From NCBI RefSeq assembly GCF_016902295.1, contig NZ_JACJLQ010000004.1, positions 55,647-119,646 of the forward strand: DNA of 64,000 bases, in the 5' to 3' direction. The notes beneath the pieces were generated by a model. The model made no database searches. It was given only the letters and a program-made list of their open reading frames with translations, and was not told the DNA's origin. A program made the translations under genes and the position numbers. This document shows positions 18,921 through 28,560 of the stretch, piece by piece. The stretch is from Bacteroides caecigallinarum (GTDB lineage Bacteria; Bacteroidota; Bacteroidia; Bacteroidales; Bacteroidaceae). The stretch's first letter is position 1. Each line of letters starts with the position of its first letter.

Positions 18921-20621
18921 ATGAAAAAGATATTTTCAATTATTGCAATATTTTCCTCGCTGATGTTTGTTTCTTGTGAGGACTTCCTTACAGAAGAAGT
19001 ACGAGGAAAACAGAATCTTGACACTTATTTTAGTACGGCAGAAGAGTGCCAAGCGTATATAACAGGTTGCTATCAAGGTATTACCTTTGGCGATTGGTGG
19101 CAAATCAATACAGTTTGGTTGCTTTCAGAAATGTGTAGCGATGACGCATGGATGGGTAATACTTCTCAGGACCAGACTGATTATATCACCTTGGCTCATT
19201 ATAGAGGTAATGGAGCAAGTAACGGTGTAATTTCCAACTTCTGGCAGTATCGTTACAAAGGAATTGCGCGTTGTAATATAGCTATCGACCGTATTCCTAA
19301 TGCTGGATTGGAGGATGTCGCTTTGCAGAACCGTTTTGTTGCTGAAGCGCGTTTCTTGCGTGGATATTTCTATTTTGAATTGGCAAGAAACTTTGGTGGT
19401 GTACCTTTGTTGACTAATTTTATGATGCCTGAGGATGTAATAGGTATTAAACGTTCTTCGTTGGAAGATACTTATAAGTTCATTGAGGAAGACTTAAAAG
19501 CTGCAGCAGAAGTTCTGCCAAAACGTAGCGAATATGCTGCTGCTGATCTTGGACGTGCTACAAGTGGTGCTGCTTTAGGTTTGCTTGGTAAGGTATATCT
19601 TTATCAGGAAAAATGGCAGGAAGCACACGATGTACTTCAGAAACTTGTTAAGGAGTCTGGTTATACTGGTGAAGATTCACAGATAGGTGAGTATGATTTA
19701 CTTCCTGAATTTGGACAGGTTTGGGATTGCAATCACGATAATAGTATAGAAAGTCTTTTTGAAGTACAGTATCAATATCACCCTTCATTGGGCGTAGGTG
19801 GTTCGCTATCTACTGTAACAGGAGCTCGTAACTCTGGTGCTGCTCTTGGTGACGGTTGGTGCTGGTGTCAGCCAACAGCTAATCTTGAGGCTGCATACGG
19901 TGATGACGATATTCGTCGTCAGTGGACAATCATTTCATCAGGATGTACAGAAATTGCAGGTGAAACAGCTGAAAACTTTGCTAAAATCTTGAAAGATAAT
20001 AAGGGTACAATTACCGACCATGCCAAAGTGGCTGAAAAATATGGATGGGATCCAAATTGTTTGATAATAAATCCTGTGGCTCACAAGTCAGGACGTATTA
20101 TCCGTAAATATTATATTCCAATAGATGATCAACCGGAAAATTACTACCAGACAAAGAGTCCATTGAATCATCGTGTTCTTCGTTATGCAGATGTATTGCT
20201 GATGTATGCCGAGGCATGCAACGAATTGGGTGACGACTCTCATGCACAGGCTGCTCTGAATAAAGTAAGGAATCGTGTTAACTTGCCTTCTGTTACTGCT
20301 ACAGGTAAAGAACTCCGTGATGCTATCCGTAATGAACGTCGTCTTGAATTGGCTTTCGAACAGAACCGTCTGTATGATATTCGTCGTTGGAAGGATGACA
20401 GCGGCAATCCGCTTATCGCAAGTATTCTTGGTCCTAACGGTTCATTCGTAAAATGGAATACTGATGAGGCTACACGCGATCCATTTGAATGGGACAATCA
20501 GGGTGAAGACAGTAATAAGGGTATATCATTTGATGTGACTAGAGATCTTATTTTCCCTATTCCTATCTATGAAATTACTATGTCAGGTGGTTCTATAGAG
20601 CAGAATCCAGGATGGAATTAA
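18921..20621 (+). CDS. SusD/RagB-like surface glycan-binding lipoprotein
   Basis: The product starts MKKIFSIIAIFSSLMFVSCED, with a lipobox Cys followed by acidic residues that favour surface display; an ATG six bases upstream (18915) is an alternative start. The rest is a typical SusD fold: TPR-like helices (FVAEARFLRGYFYFELARNFG, AALGLLGKVYLY) and a C-terminal RagB/SusD segment (RYADVLLMYAEACNELG, IRNERRLELAFEQNRLYDIRRW), ending in IEQNPGW. It forms the hinged lid over SusC and delivers glycan to it. SusC precedes directly. A strong stem-loop separates it from the GH30 gene. Confidence 0.96.
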   Translation: MKKIFSIIAIFSSLMFVSCEDFLTEEVRGKQNLDTYFSTAEECQAYITGCYQGITFGDWWQINTVWLLSEMCSDDAWMGNTSQDQTDYITLAHYRGNGASNGVISNFWQYRYKGIARCNIAIDRIPNAGLEDVALQNRFVAEARFLRGYFYFELARNFGGVPLLTNFMMPEDVIGIKRSSLEDTYKFIEEDLKAAAEVLPKRSEYAAADLGRATSGAALGLLGKVYLYQEKWQEAHDVLQKLVKESGYTGEDSQIGEYDLLPEFGQVWDCNHDNSIESLFEVQYQYHPSLGVGGSLSTVTGARNSGAALGDGWCWCQPTANLEAAYGDDDIRRQWTIISSGCTEIAGETAENFAKILKDNKGTITDHAKVAEKYGWDPNCLIINPVAHKSGRIIRKYYIPIDDQPENYYQTKSPLNHRVLRYADVLLMYAEACNELGDDSHAQAALNKVRNRVNLPSVTATGKELRDAIRNERRLELAFEQNRLYDIRRWKDDSGNPLIASILGPNGSFVKWNTDEATRDPFEWDNQGEDSNKGISFDVTRDLIFPIPIYEITMSGGSIEQNPGWN

Positions 20622-20640
20622 TATTTTTTGATATGCAATA

Positions 20641-20687
20641 AACAGGAAGCTGTTGCAGGTATTTATGGTATTTGCAACAGCTTGTTT
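20641..20687 (+). terminator. Intercistronic stem-loop between SusD and surface GH30
   Basis: A perfect 11-bp stem (AAGCTGTTGCA 20647-20657 / TGCAACAGCTT 20673-20683), extended outward with a mismatch, has a weak T-run (GTTTAATAT). It could be a leaky terminator or an RNA processing and stability element that sets more SusC/D than enzyme. Confidence 0.6.
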
Positions 20688-20700
20688 AATATAAAAAATT

Positions 20701-22308
20701 ATGAATTGTTTTGATTATAAGTTTTTGATATTGGCTTTAGGTTTTGCTTTTGTAGGTTGCAGTAGCGAAGAAACCCCTGAAGCTCCGGACTCTGGAGATG
20801 ATGATATTCCTGAGGTTAGTGTTGGTAAGGTCGTATCTATTAATCCTGCTGAGAAGTTTCAGACAATAAAAGGTTTCGGAGCTTCAGACTGTTGGTCACC
20901 AAGTTTTGTTGGAAAGTATTGGACTGATAGTCGTGCTGCAATTTCAGAGCTGTTATTCTCTTCTGAGATTGTTGAAGGACAGCCCAAAGGAATTGGTCTG
21001 TCACTGTGGAGAGTAAATTTAGGTGCAGGCTCTGCTGAGCAAGGCGATGCAAGTGGTATAGAAGATAAGTCAAGGCGTGCAGAGTCATATATGTCATCGG
21101 ATGGAAGTTATGATTGGAATAAATGCGAGGGACAGCGTTATTTTATGAGTCGTGCAAAAGAGTTGGGTGTCCCTAACTTTATATTGTTCAGCAACAGTCC
21201 TCTTGTTCAATATACAAAGAATGGCAAAGGCTTGTCAAACAGCGGAATGAACAGCAACCTGAAAGATGACTGTTATGATGATTATGCAAAATATATGGCC
21301 GATGTCGCAAAACATTATACTGACGAAGGATACAATATCACTCATATCTCGCCTGTAAATGAACCGCAATATAACTGGGATAGCGGTCAGGAAGGTAGTG
21401 GATGGACTAATGATCAGGTAGCTAAGCTTGCGAGAGAGCTTGATGCAAGCCTTACAGCTAACGGACTTTCTACAGATATACTTCTTGGTGAAGCTGGTGA
21501 CTGGGAATATTTGTACAAGGTAAAAAATGAACAGGAAAGAAGCAATGTTATATCAGCTTTCTTCACTCCTGGCTCTTCGGCATACGTCGGTGACCTGCAG
21601 CATGTGAATAACCTTATTTGTGGTCATAGCTACTGGACTGATGGCACCTGGGATGGAATGAGAGATGTAAGGCTTAATGTGCATAATAAAGCCGTTGAAT
21701 ATAACCTTGAGTTGTGGCAAAGTGAATGGAGTATGTTGGGCGATGGATACAGCTCTTCAGAATTTGTTGGTTACGATGCTGCAACTGAAATGGATATAGC
21801 CCTTTACATGTCGAAGGTTATTCATAATGATTTGACTGTCGCACAGGTGTCTTCATGGAGCTATTGGACATCCATGGATGTCTCAAGATGGGGACATAAA
21901 AACAGATTTTTGCTTATTTCATTGGTTCCAAAAGGCGGTGAAAGTGGTGATATCGCTGAAGAGGGTTCCTACAGAGCTACTCCGACTTTATGGGTATTAG
22001 GTAACTATAGCCGTTTCATTCGTCCTGGATATACAAGAATAAATCTGACAATGAATGAAAATATGAATTTCTTTGGCTCTGCATGGATTTCACCTGAAGG
22101 AGACAAAATTGTTGCTGTTTATTCTAATCTTTCCGATAAAGCTGTTAAACTGGTTGATGAAAGCGAAGGATGGAGCAGTCAGCCAAAATCAGTGACTACA
22201 TATACTTCAAGTCTTTCAAAGAATCTTAAGGAAAGAACAGTACCTACTGATGGTGATGTTTATGTTGATGCAAATAGCGTTACTACTGTTGTTTATCAAT
22301 TGAATTGA
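20701..22308 (+). CDS. GH30 surface lipoprotein, probable endo-beta-1,6-galactanase
   Basis: The 535-residue product has a lipobox FVGC (Cys20) followed by SSEETPEAPDSGDDD, a strongly acidic stretch typical of surface-exposed Bacteroides lipoproteins. The GH30 barrel carries acid/base Glu221 (SPVNEPQ) and nucleophile Glu342 (LWQSEWSM). GIGLSLWRVNLGAGSAEQGD and YSRFIRPG are shared with the periplasmic GH30 at 3560-5125. As the last gene of the SusE-C-D operon it is the natural surface endo-enzyme that cuts the polymer into fragments for import, while the other GH30 continues in the periplasm. Substrate (beta-1,6-galactan) is inferred from family and context. Confidence 0.92.
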   Translation: MNCFDYKFLILALGFAFVGCSSEETPEAPDSGDDDIPEVSVGKVVSINPAEKFQTIKGFGASDCWSPSFVGKYWTDSRAAISELLFSSEIVEGQPKGIGLSLWRVNLGAGSAEQGDASGIEDKSRRAESYMSSDGSYDWNKCEGQRYFMSRAKELGVPNFILFSNSPLVQYTKNGKGLSNSGMNSNLKDDCYDDYAKYMADVAKHYTDEGYNITHISPVNEPQYNWDSGQEGSGWTNDQVAKLARELDASLTANGLSTDILLGEAGDWEYLYKVKNEQERSNVISAFFTPGSSAYVGDLQHVNNLICGHSYWTDGTWDGMRDVRLNVHNKAVEYNLELWQSEWSMLGDGYSSSEFVGYDAATEMDIALYMSKVIHNDLTVAQVSSWSYWTSMDVSRWGHKNRFLLISLVPKGGESGDIAEEGSYRATPTLWVLGNYSRFIRPGYTRINLTMNENMNFFGSAWISPEGDKIVAVYSNLSDKAVKLVDESEGWSSQPKSVTTYTSSLSKNLKERTVPTDGDVYVDANSVTTVVYQLN

Positions 22309-22332
22309 TAAAGTCTATAATTAAGATATAAT

Positions 22333-22374
22333 AAAAAGATGGCATGTAGAAATAAATACTTGCCATCTTTTTTT
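22333..22374. terminator. Bidirectional terminator at the end of the PUL
   Basis: AAAAAGATGGCA pairs with TGCCATCTTTTT over a 16-base loop, with T-runs on both strands. It serves the GH30 gene (+) and the convergent helicase gene (-). Confidence 0.9.
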
Positions 22375-22395
22375 ATCCCTAATCAGAGGTTAGGC

Positions 22396-24504
22396 CTATC
22401 TGAATTTTTCCACTATTTCCATTATAGCCTTGCCATATTTCTCCACGGTTTTCTTTCCTATACATTTTATGCGGAGAAGCTCGCGCTCGTTTTTCGGCAG
22501 AATGTTTGACAGGCCAATGATGGCTTTCTGCTGAAGTATGGTATATGCCGGCAGTCCCTGGTTGGCGGCCTCTTTTCTGCGCCATTCCACCAGTGCACGA
22601 TACAGTTCCATATTTCCGATGTCGCTGCTCTCAAGCGGAATTTTCTTTTCCGTTTTTTCGCGTTTCTTGCTTGCAGGGGTCTTGTTATCCTCCATACTCA
22701 ATATTGCGCGTTTACGGAGAAAATCCTGTACGTGGAAACCTTTGTCGTGAACATGCTCCATGAGTGCGGACTTTATTCTTACTGCATCAGTCAGCTCATC
22801 GAATGCCGTTTCTATCCTTTTCCGTATCTCCTTGTTGTCGGATGTAATGTCCGTACTGTCCAGCAGATCCTGTAGCGGTCTGAGCATCTCGGCAAAATAT
22901 TCCGATGCGCTGTATATGCGGTCCTGAAGTGCTTTGTCTGTCTCGCAGTCGGCAGCCAGTGCAGTCATACGTGTGTATTGGTTCTCGAATTTCGAACTTA
23001 CTTCCATTATTGAGTGTTTGAAACGTTCAGCCTCATTCTTATACATCTCAAGCTGTTTGGGATATGTCCTGTACAGATGTTCGTCCACCAGTCTGATATA
23101 ATGGTTGAGTGATATTTCCATCTGTCTGAATCCGAACAGCTGTTTCAGCAGGTCGGTGAAATACGCTCTTTGCATGGCCGAACATTGCTCCATGGTAGGA
23201 GTGGTTTTACGTTGCTCGTCGGTAAACGAGTCTATCACCCTGTCGCTTATCACGGATCCTGCAGAGATCGGCGAGCTGAGTACCAGACCTTCAAAGGTGC
23301 GGCATCGGCTCAGGGCAACGTATGCCTGGCCGTGTGCAAAGGATGATGACACATCTATTATAGCCTTGTCGAATGTAAGTCCCTGGCTCTTGTGGACTGT
23401 AATTGCCCATGCCAGTTTCAGTGGATACTGCTTGAATGTACCTTCCACCTCTTCCACTATCTCTTTTGTCTCTTCGTCCAGTGTGTATCTGGCATTTGCC
23501 CATTCGGCTTCTTCCAGAATCACCCTGGTGCCGGTTTCGCTTACCGTCACTTCTATCCCTTCGTGCGAAACGTTGGTGATACGTCCTATCGTTCCGTTGG
23601 CATACCTGTGCATGCCCGATATGTCGTTTTTCACGAACATCACCTGCGCGCCTTTCTTCAGCTCCAGTTCAAGGTCTGTCGGGTAAGAATAGTCCGGAAA
23701 GTTCCCTTCTATGGTAGCCTTGAACTTATAGCTTCGTGTAGGTAGTTCGTCCAGCTTTCTTTGGTTTATCTGCTGTGCCTGCACATTGTGTGTAGTGAGT
23801 CGGATATATCCGTCGTCATTATTAGGATTGAAGTTGGGGATATACCTGCTGTTCAGCTCTTTTATGTCATTGCCCGTGCAGCGGTTTTCCCTTATGGCAT
23901 TCAGCAGCGAGAGGAAGTGAATGTCGCTCTGTCGATATACTTTCTTTAGTTCTATGGTGCAGAATGAGGTCTCTCTGAGCGCATGGCTTGAGAAGAAATA
24001 CGGCGAGTCGTAGTATTCCGAAAGCATCTGCCACTCATCGTTCTTGGCTACGGGAGGAAGCTGCTGTATGTCTCCAATCAGGAGAAGTTGCACTCCGCCG
24101 AACGGCTTGCTGCTTCGTCTGAAGCGTCGAAGCACATCGTCAATGGCATCCAGAAGGTCGGCACGCACCATACTTATCTCGTCTATCACAAGCAGGTCAA
24201 TACTTCGCATGATGTTCAGCTTCTCCTTTCCGAAGCGGAAGCGGTATTTTGCATCACCTCCGAAAGCAGTTCCCGGAATGTATGGCGCAAAAGGGAGTTG
24301 GAAGAAAGAGTGTATTGTCATTCCTCCTGCATTGATGGCTGCTATACCGGTAGGTGCAAGGATAATCATTCTCTTGGGAGATTCTTTTACCAGTGTTCTC
24401 AGAAACGTGGTTTTACCTGTACCGGCCTTTCCGGTCAGGAATATGTTAGTCCCTGTCTGTGCTATCAGTGTATTGGCGAGTTCGAGCTCCGGATTTGTAT
24501 TCAT
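22396..24504 (-). CDS. PIF1-like superfamily 1 DNA helicase with C-terminal HRDC/helix-hairpin region
   Basis: The 702-residue protein has a Walker A motif GKAGTGKTT (residues 25-33), the PIF1 motif PTGIAAINAGG, Walker B LLVIDEISM (about 104-112), GDIQQLPPV, and late SF1 motifs LAWAITVHKSQGLTFDKAIID and QAYVALSRCR. The tail from about residue 630 (YRALVEWRRKEAANQGLPAY, IIGLSNILPKNERELL) resembles an HRDC-type nucleic-acid-binding domain. It probably unwinds DNA in replication, recombination or G-quadruplex removal. It stands alone, convergent with the PUL and divergent from the acetyltransferase gene. Confidence 0.9.
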   Translation of the reverse strand: MNTNPELELANTLIAQTGTNIFLTGKAGTGKTTFLRTLVKESPKRMIILAPTGIAAINAGGMTIHSFFQLPFAPYIPGTAFGGDAKYRFRFGKEKLNIMRSIDLLVIDEISMVRADLLDAIDDVLRRFRRSSKPFGGVQLLLIGDIQQLPPVAKNDEWQMLSEYYDSPYFFSSHALRETSFCTIELKKVYRQSDIHFLSLLNAIRENRCTGNDIKELNSRYIPNFNPNNDDGYIRLTTHNVQAQQINQRKLDELPTRSYKFKATIEGNFPDYSYPTDLELELKKGAQVMFVKNDISGMHRYANGTIGRITNVSHEGIEVTVSETGTRVILEEAEWANARYTLDEETKEIVEEVEGTFKQYPLKLAWAITVHKSQGLTFDKAIIDVSSSFAHGQAYVALSRCRTFEGLVLSSPISAGSVISDRVIDSFTDEQRKTTPTMEQCSAMQRAYFTDLLKQLFGFRQMEISLNHYIRLVDEHLYRTYPKQLEMYKNEAERFKHSIMEVSSKFENQYTRMTALAADCETDKALQDRIYSASEYFAEMLRPLQDLLDSTDITSDNKEIRKRIETAFDELTDAVRIKSALMEHVHDKGFHVQDFLRKRAILSMEDNKTPASKKREKTEKKIPLESSDIGNMELYRALVEWRRKEAANQGLPAYTILQQKAIIGLSNILPKNERELLRIKCIGKKTVEKYGKAIMEIVEKFR

Positions 24505-24864
24505 GTGCGATTCGCTTTAATTCAAGTATATATGGCAAATATAGTTCATTTGTTTATTTCATCAACCGGTAAAATTCATTTTGTGCTGTAGAAATGATGT
24601 TTTATTCCTTTCATAATCTATAAATATAACTTGTATTTATAAAAATATAAGTTGTATATATATAAATCAAATTTGTATTTATAAAAATATAGCTTTTATT
24701 TATAGAATAATTGAGCATACAAACAGCTTTTTGTACTGTAGAATTATCTTTTTAGTTCCCAATATTAATTCCTTATTTTGAGTAAAGTCCTTATTTTTAC
24801 CGTAACAGCCATGAAATAAACACAAAAAATATTAACTTTACGCCGAAATTTCAATTTAACAAAA
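24505..24864. other. 360-base AT-rich divergent intergenic region
   Basis: No ORF of note. On the minus strand a -7 box (TATATTTG, plus-strand 24536-24543) with a TTG 19 bases upstream (24563-24565) fits a helicase promoter. A 19-bp exact direct repeat at 24631-24649 and 24673-24691 lies in the middle, and a further partial copy (TTTTATTTATAG) follows. Confidence 0.6.
24631..24691. repeat. 19-bp exact direct repeat, 42 bases start to start
   Basis: TTGTATTTATAAAAATATA is present at 24631-24649 and 24673-24691. The 42-base offset is four helical turns. It may be a binding site for a regulator or an AT-rich bending region. Confidence 0.6.
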
Positions 24865-25998
24865 ATGGCCATTATCATTAAGAAAGTCAGGACGAAGAAA
24901 GATTTTCACACTTTCATTCGTCTCAATTATGAATTATACAAGAACAATCCTTATTCCGTACCTGATTTGTACGACGACATGGTTAATACTCTAAGCAGGG
25001 ATAAGAATGCCGCTTTCGAGTTCTGCGAGGCTGAATATTTTCTGGCTTATAAGGATGGAAAGCCTGTTGGACGTGTGGCGGCAATAATCAATAACCGTGC
25101 CAATGAGACTTGGAACAAGAGAGAGGTACGTTTCGGATGGATTGATTTTATTGACGACGCGGAGGTGTCGAAAGCGCTTATTGATGAAGTAGAAAAATGG
25201 GGTAAAGAAAGGGGTATGGAATATGTTGTAGGTCCGTTGGGATTTACAGATATGGATCCTGAAGGTATGTTGGTCGAAGGATATGACCAGCTTGGAACAA
25301 TGTCCACAATTTATAATTATCCATACTATCCGCAGCATATAGAGAAACTTGGTTTCGAGAAGGAAGCTGATTGGGTTGAATTCAAGCTTAAAGTGCCTGA
25401 AAAACTTCCTGAGAAGTTTGTGCGTATCTCGGAAATCATTCTTCAGAAATATAATCTCAAGATTAAGAAAATCACCCGTAAGGAACTTAAAGAGAAGAAT
25501 TACGGTCAGAGGATATTCGACCTTATAAACGAAGCATACGCTCCGCTTTATGGATTCTCGAAGATGACTCAGGGTCAGATAGACCAGTACATAAAGATGT
25601 ATCTGCCTGTGATTGACCTTCGTATGGTATCTTTGGTGGAAGATGCTGCCGGCGAACTTGTTGCTGTAGGTATATCCATGCCGTCATTGTCTGAAGCGCT
25701 TCAGAAAGCAAAGGGAAAGATGCTGCCCTTCGGATGGTGGCATCTGCTTAAGGCTTTGTTTATCAAGAGACCTAAGATTCTTGACCTGTTGCTTGTAGGA
25801 GTTAAGCAGGAATATCAGAGCAAGGGTGTCAATGCTCTTCTGTTCTACGATTTGGTGCCTGTATATAAGGAAATGGGTTTTGAATATGGCGAAAGCAACC
25901 CGGAACTGGAAGATAATAAGAAGGTACAGTCGCAGTGGAGTGCGTTCGAGTCTGAGCAGCACAAACGCCGCCGTGCTTACAAGAGAAAAATAAATTGA
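24865..25998 (+). CDS. GNAT-like N-acetyltransferase-related protein (YghO-like)
   Basis: The 377-residue protein has GNAT-like features: an N-terminal segment FIRLNYELYKNNPYSVPDLY, YFLAYKDGKPVGRVAAIIN (a typical beta4 strand), and GWIDFIDDAEVSKALIDEVE. The motif GPLGFTDMDPEGMLVEGYD is characteristic of the YghO-like family of unknown substrate. The C-terminal half (LLLVGVKQEYQSKGVNALLFYD) has a second GNAT-like acetyl-CoA loop pattern (QSKGVN), so two GNAT halves may be present. It is cytoplasmic. The substrate is unknown. It precedes parE in the same direction, with a repeat-filled gap. Confidence 0.75.
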   Translation: MAIIIKKVRTKKDFHTFIRLNYELYKNNPYSVPDLYDDMVNTLSRDKNAAFEFCEAEYFLAYKDGKPVGRVAAIINNRANETWNKREVRFGWIDFIDDAEVSKALIDEVEKWGKERGMEYVVGPLGFTDMDPEGMLVEGYDQLGTMSTIYNYPYYPQHIEKLGFEKEADWVEFKLKVPEKLPEKFVRISEIILQKYNLKIKKITRKELKEKNYGQRIFDLINEAYAPLYGFSKMTQGQIDQYIKMYLPVIDLRMVSLVEDAAGELVAVGISMPSLSEALQKAKGKMLPFGWWHLLKALFIKRPKILDLLLVGVKQEYQSKGVNALLFYDLVPVYKEMGFEYGESNPELEDNKKVQSQWSAFESEQHKRRRAYKRKIN

Positions 25999-26000
25999 TA

Positions 26001-26075
26001 CAGTTGACAAGTTGACTAGGTACTAGATACTAGGGGAACCTGGTCAACTGGTAACTCGTCAACTAGTAACTAAAA
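26001..26075. repeat. Type B intergenic repeat (GTTGAC/ACTAG family)
   Basis: The gap between the acetyltransferase-like gene and parE is filled by units such as AGTTGACTAGGTACTAG followed by the complementary GTCAACTGGTAACT and GTCAACTAGTAACT. It can fold into an imperfect hairpin about 70 bases long, ending about 10 bases before the parE start. Confidence 0.7.
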
Positions 26076-26085
26076 TAAAAATACA

Positions 26086-28026
26086 ATGGATGAACTGAAT
26101 CATAATGTAAATGCTTCGGAACCTCAGGTGTCATATACTGAAGAGAATATCCGTCACTTGAGCGACATGGAACATGTGCGTACCCGTCCGGGTATGTATA
26201 TCGGACGCCTGGGCGATGGCTCACAGGCGGAGGACGGTATATATGTGTTGCTCAAGGAAGTGGTGGACAACAGTATCGACGAATTCAAGATGGGGGTTGG
26301 AAAGCGTATCGATATCACTCTTGAGGATAATCTCAGAGTCTCTGTGCGCGACTATGGCCGTGGTATCCCTTTGGGAAGTCTTGTGGATGCAGTATCCATG
26401 TTGAACACCGGAGGTAAGTATGACACCAAGGCTTTCAAGAAAAGTGTTGGACTTAACGGTGTTGGCGCCAAGGCTGTCAATGCCCTCAGTGTGAAGTTTA
26501 TAGCACGGAGCGTCCGCGATGGTCAGATGCGTGAGGCTGTGTTCGAAAGAGGAGAGCTGGTTAGCGATAAGACTTCGGCTACAAATGAGGAGAACGGAAC
26601 ATATATCTATTTCGAGCCTGACAATACACTGTTCCTGAATTATCATTTCCGTCCGGAGTTCATTGAAACAATGCTCCGCAACTATACTTACCTTAATACT
26701 GGTTTGTCCATTTATTATAACGGACGCCGCATTGTGAGCCGTAACGGACTTGAGGACCTCTTGAATGATAATATGACTTCCCAAGGTATATATCCTATAG
26801 TTCATCTGACAGGCGAGGACATAGAAATAGCATTCACGCATAGCCCTCAGTATGGTGAGGAATATTATTCCTTCGTCAACGGTCAGCATACTACCCAGGG
26901 TGGTACTCACCAGAGCGCATTCAAGGAACACATTGCCCGTACGATTAAGGAATTCTATGGTAAGAACCTTGAATATCAGGATATACGAAACGGGCTGGTG
27001 GCTGCCATTGCCATTAACGTTATAGAGCCTACATTCGAGAGTCAGACCAAGATAAAGCTCGGTTCGCTTACAATGGCGCCTGAAAAGGATACAGACGGTA
27101 ATCCGTATCCGCTTTCGGGAGTGAGTGTGAATAAGTTCGTGGGCGATTTCATCAAGGTTAATGTAGATAACTATCTGCACAAGCATCCTGATGTGGCTGA
27201 GGTTTTATTGCAGAAGATTCAGGAATCCGAGAAAGAGAGAAAAGCCATTGCCGGAGTGACAAAAATAGCGCGCGAAAGGGCGAAGAAAGCAAATCTCCAC
27301 AACCGTAAGCTTCGCGACTGCCGAATACATCTGAACGATGTCAAGTCCGGCAAGAAGGATGAGGAGAAAGATCCTCGTCTGGACAGTGCCATCTTTATTA
27401 CCGAGGGTGATTCTGCAAGCGGTTCAATAACCAAGAGCCGTGATGTGAATACACAGGCAGTGTTCAGCTTGCGTGGTAAACCGCTTAACTCGTTCGGGCT
27501 TACCAAAAAGGTGGTTTACGAGAATGAGGAATTCAATCTGCTTCAGGCTGCTCTTAATATCGAGGACGGTCTTGACGGACTGCGATATAATAAGGTGATT
27601 GTGGCTACCGATGCCGATGTCGATGGTATGCACATACGACTGCTGATGATAACTTTCTTCCTGCAGTTTTTCCCCGACCTGATAAAGAAAGGCCACGTAT
27701 ATATACTCCAGACTCCTTTGTTCCGTGTGAGAAACAGGAAAAAAGGTACATACGTTACACGCTACTGTTACACCGACGAGGAAAGACTTGCCGCCATTGA
27801 TGAACTAGGACCTAATCCGGAAATAACCCGATTCAAAGGTCTGGGAGAAATATCTCCTGATGAGTTCCGCAACTTTATTGGCGAGGATATGCGTCTGGAA
27901 CAGGTGACTCTGAGAAAGACTGATGCCGTGAAGGAACTTCTGGAATTCTATATGGGAAAGAACACCATGGAGAGACAGAACTTCATCATTGAGAATCTGG
28001 TGGTTGAAGAAGATGTAAATTTATAA
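26086..28026 (+). CDS. parE: DNA topoisomerase IV subunit B (type IIA topoisomerase ATPase subunit)
   Basis: The 646-residue protein has a GHKL ATPase domain ([47 protein letters not shown]), a transducer domain, and a TOPRIM domain with EGDSASGS near residue 450 and [10 protein letters not shown]. It ends in the short GyrB/ParE C-terminal segment ([13 protein letters not shown]). EGDSASGS rather than EGDSAGGS and the length favour ParE over GyrB. With ParC, which is not in this window, it decatenates daughter chromosomes. coaD starts only 5 bases after its stop, so they are cotranscribed. Confidence 0.9.
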   Translation: MDELNHNVNASEPQVSYTEENIRHLSDMEHVRTRPGMYIGRLGDGSQAEDGIYVLLKEVVDNSIDEFKMGVGKRIDITLEDNLRVSVRDYGRGIPLGSLVDAVSMLNTGGKYDTKAFKKSVGLNGVGAKAVNALSVKFIARSVRDGQMREAVFERGELVSDKTSATNEENGTYIYFEPDNTLFLNYHFRPEFIETMLRNYTYLNTGLSIYYNGRRIVSRNGLEDLLNDNMTSQGIYPIVHLTGEDIEIAFTHSPQYGEEYYSFVNGQHTTQGGTHQSAFKEHIARTIKEFYGKNLEYQDIRNGLVAAIAINVIEPTFESQTKIKLGSLTMAPEKDTDGNPYPLSGVSVNKFVGDFIKVNVDNYLHKHPDVAEVLLQKIQESEKERKAIAGVTKIARERAKKANLHNRKLRDCRIHLNDVKSGKKDEEKDPRLDSAIFITEGDSASGSITKSRDVNTQAVFSLRGKPLNSFGLTKKVVYENEEFNLLQAALNIEDGLDGLRYNKVIVATDADVDGMHIRLLMITFFLQFFPDLIKKGHVYILQTPLFRVRNRKKGTYVTRYCYTDEERLAAIDELGPNPEITRFKGLGEISPDEFRNFIGEDMRLEQVTLRKTDAVKELLEFYMGKNTMERQNFIIENLVVEEDVNL

Positions 28027-28031
28027 ATGAA

Positions 28032-28484
28032 ATGAAAAAAGCAATATTTCCCGGTACCTTCGACCCGTTTACTATCGGACACTTTTCGGTAGTGAAACGT
28101 GCCCTTACGTTTATGGACGAGGTGGTGATAGGTATCGGTATAAATGACAGTAAGCGCACATGGTTTCCTACAGAGAAACGTGTGGATATGATACGCCGGC
28201 TTTATGCTGACGAGCCGAGAATAAAAGTCGCCTCATATTCGGGGCTGACAATAGATTTCGCACGCGAGTGTGGCGCGCAGTTTATAGTACGTGGCATACG
28301 TACCGTACGCGATTTTGAATACGAAGAAACCATTGCCGACATTAACCGCAAGATGGCGGGAATAGAAACCATACTGCTGTTTACCGAGCCGGAACTGACT
28401 TCTGTAAGTTCCACCATCGTGCGCGAACTTCTTCAGTTTGGCAAGGATGTCAGTCCTTTCTTGCCTGAAGGAATGAAACTTTAG
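28032..28484 (+). CDS. coaD: Phosphopantetheine adenylyltransferase
   Basis: The 150-residue product has the nucleotidyltransferase motif [11 protein letters not shown] (residues 7-17), with the His typical of the family, the substrate-binding region [13 protein letters not shown], and the ATP-binding segment [12 protein letters not shown]. It makes dephospho-CoA from 4'-phosphopantetheine and ATP, the penultimate step of coenzyme A synthesis. The length is normal. Its stop codon TAG falls in the first bases of a type A intergenic repeat. Confidence 0.96.
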   Translation: MKKAIFPGTFDPFTIGHFSVVKRALTFMDEVVIGIGINDSKRTWFPTEKRVDMIRRLYADEPRIKVASYSGLTIDFARECGAQFIVRGIRTVRDFEYEETIADINRKMAGIETILLFTEPELTSVSSTIVRELLQFGKDVSPFLPEGMKL

Positions 28485-28556
28485 TTTTTAAGTTTTTTAG
28501 TTCTTTAGTTTTTAAGTTGGTTGATGCTTACAAACTTACAAACTCACAAACTCACA
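28485..28556. repeat. Type A intergenic repeat (octamer AAACTCAC/GAGTTTTT family)
   Basis: The left arm consists of AGTTTTTAAG and TTTTTTAGTT units, the middle is AGTTGGTTGATG, and the right arm is ACAAACTT/ACAAACTC octamers. The arms are imperfectly complementary. The right arm ends about 5 bases before the next ATG, so it forms the whole leader. Confidence 0.8.
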
Positions 28557-28560
28557 ATAT

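Noticed and set aside
22545..24591. Several plus-strand ORFs of 60-190 residues opposite the helicase gene
   Set aside because: They are antisense shadows of a well-supported helicase with all SF1 motifs.
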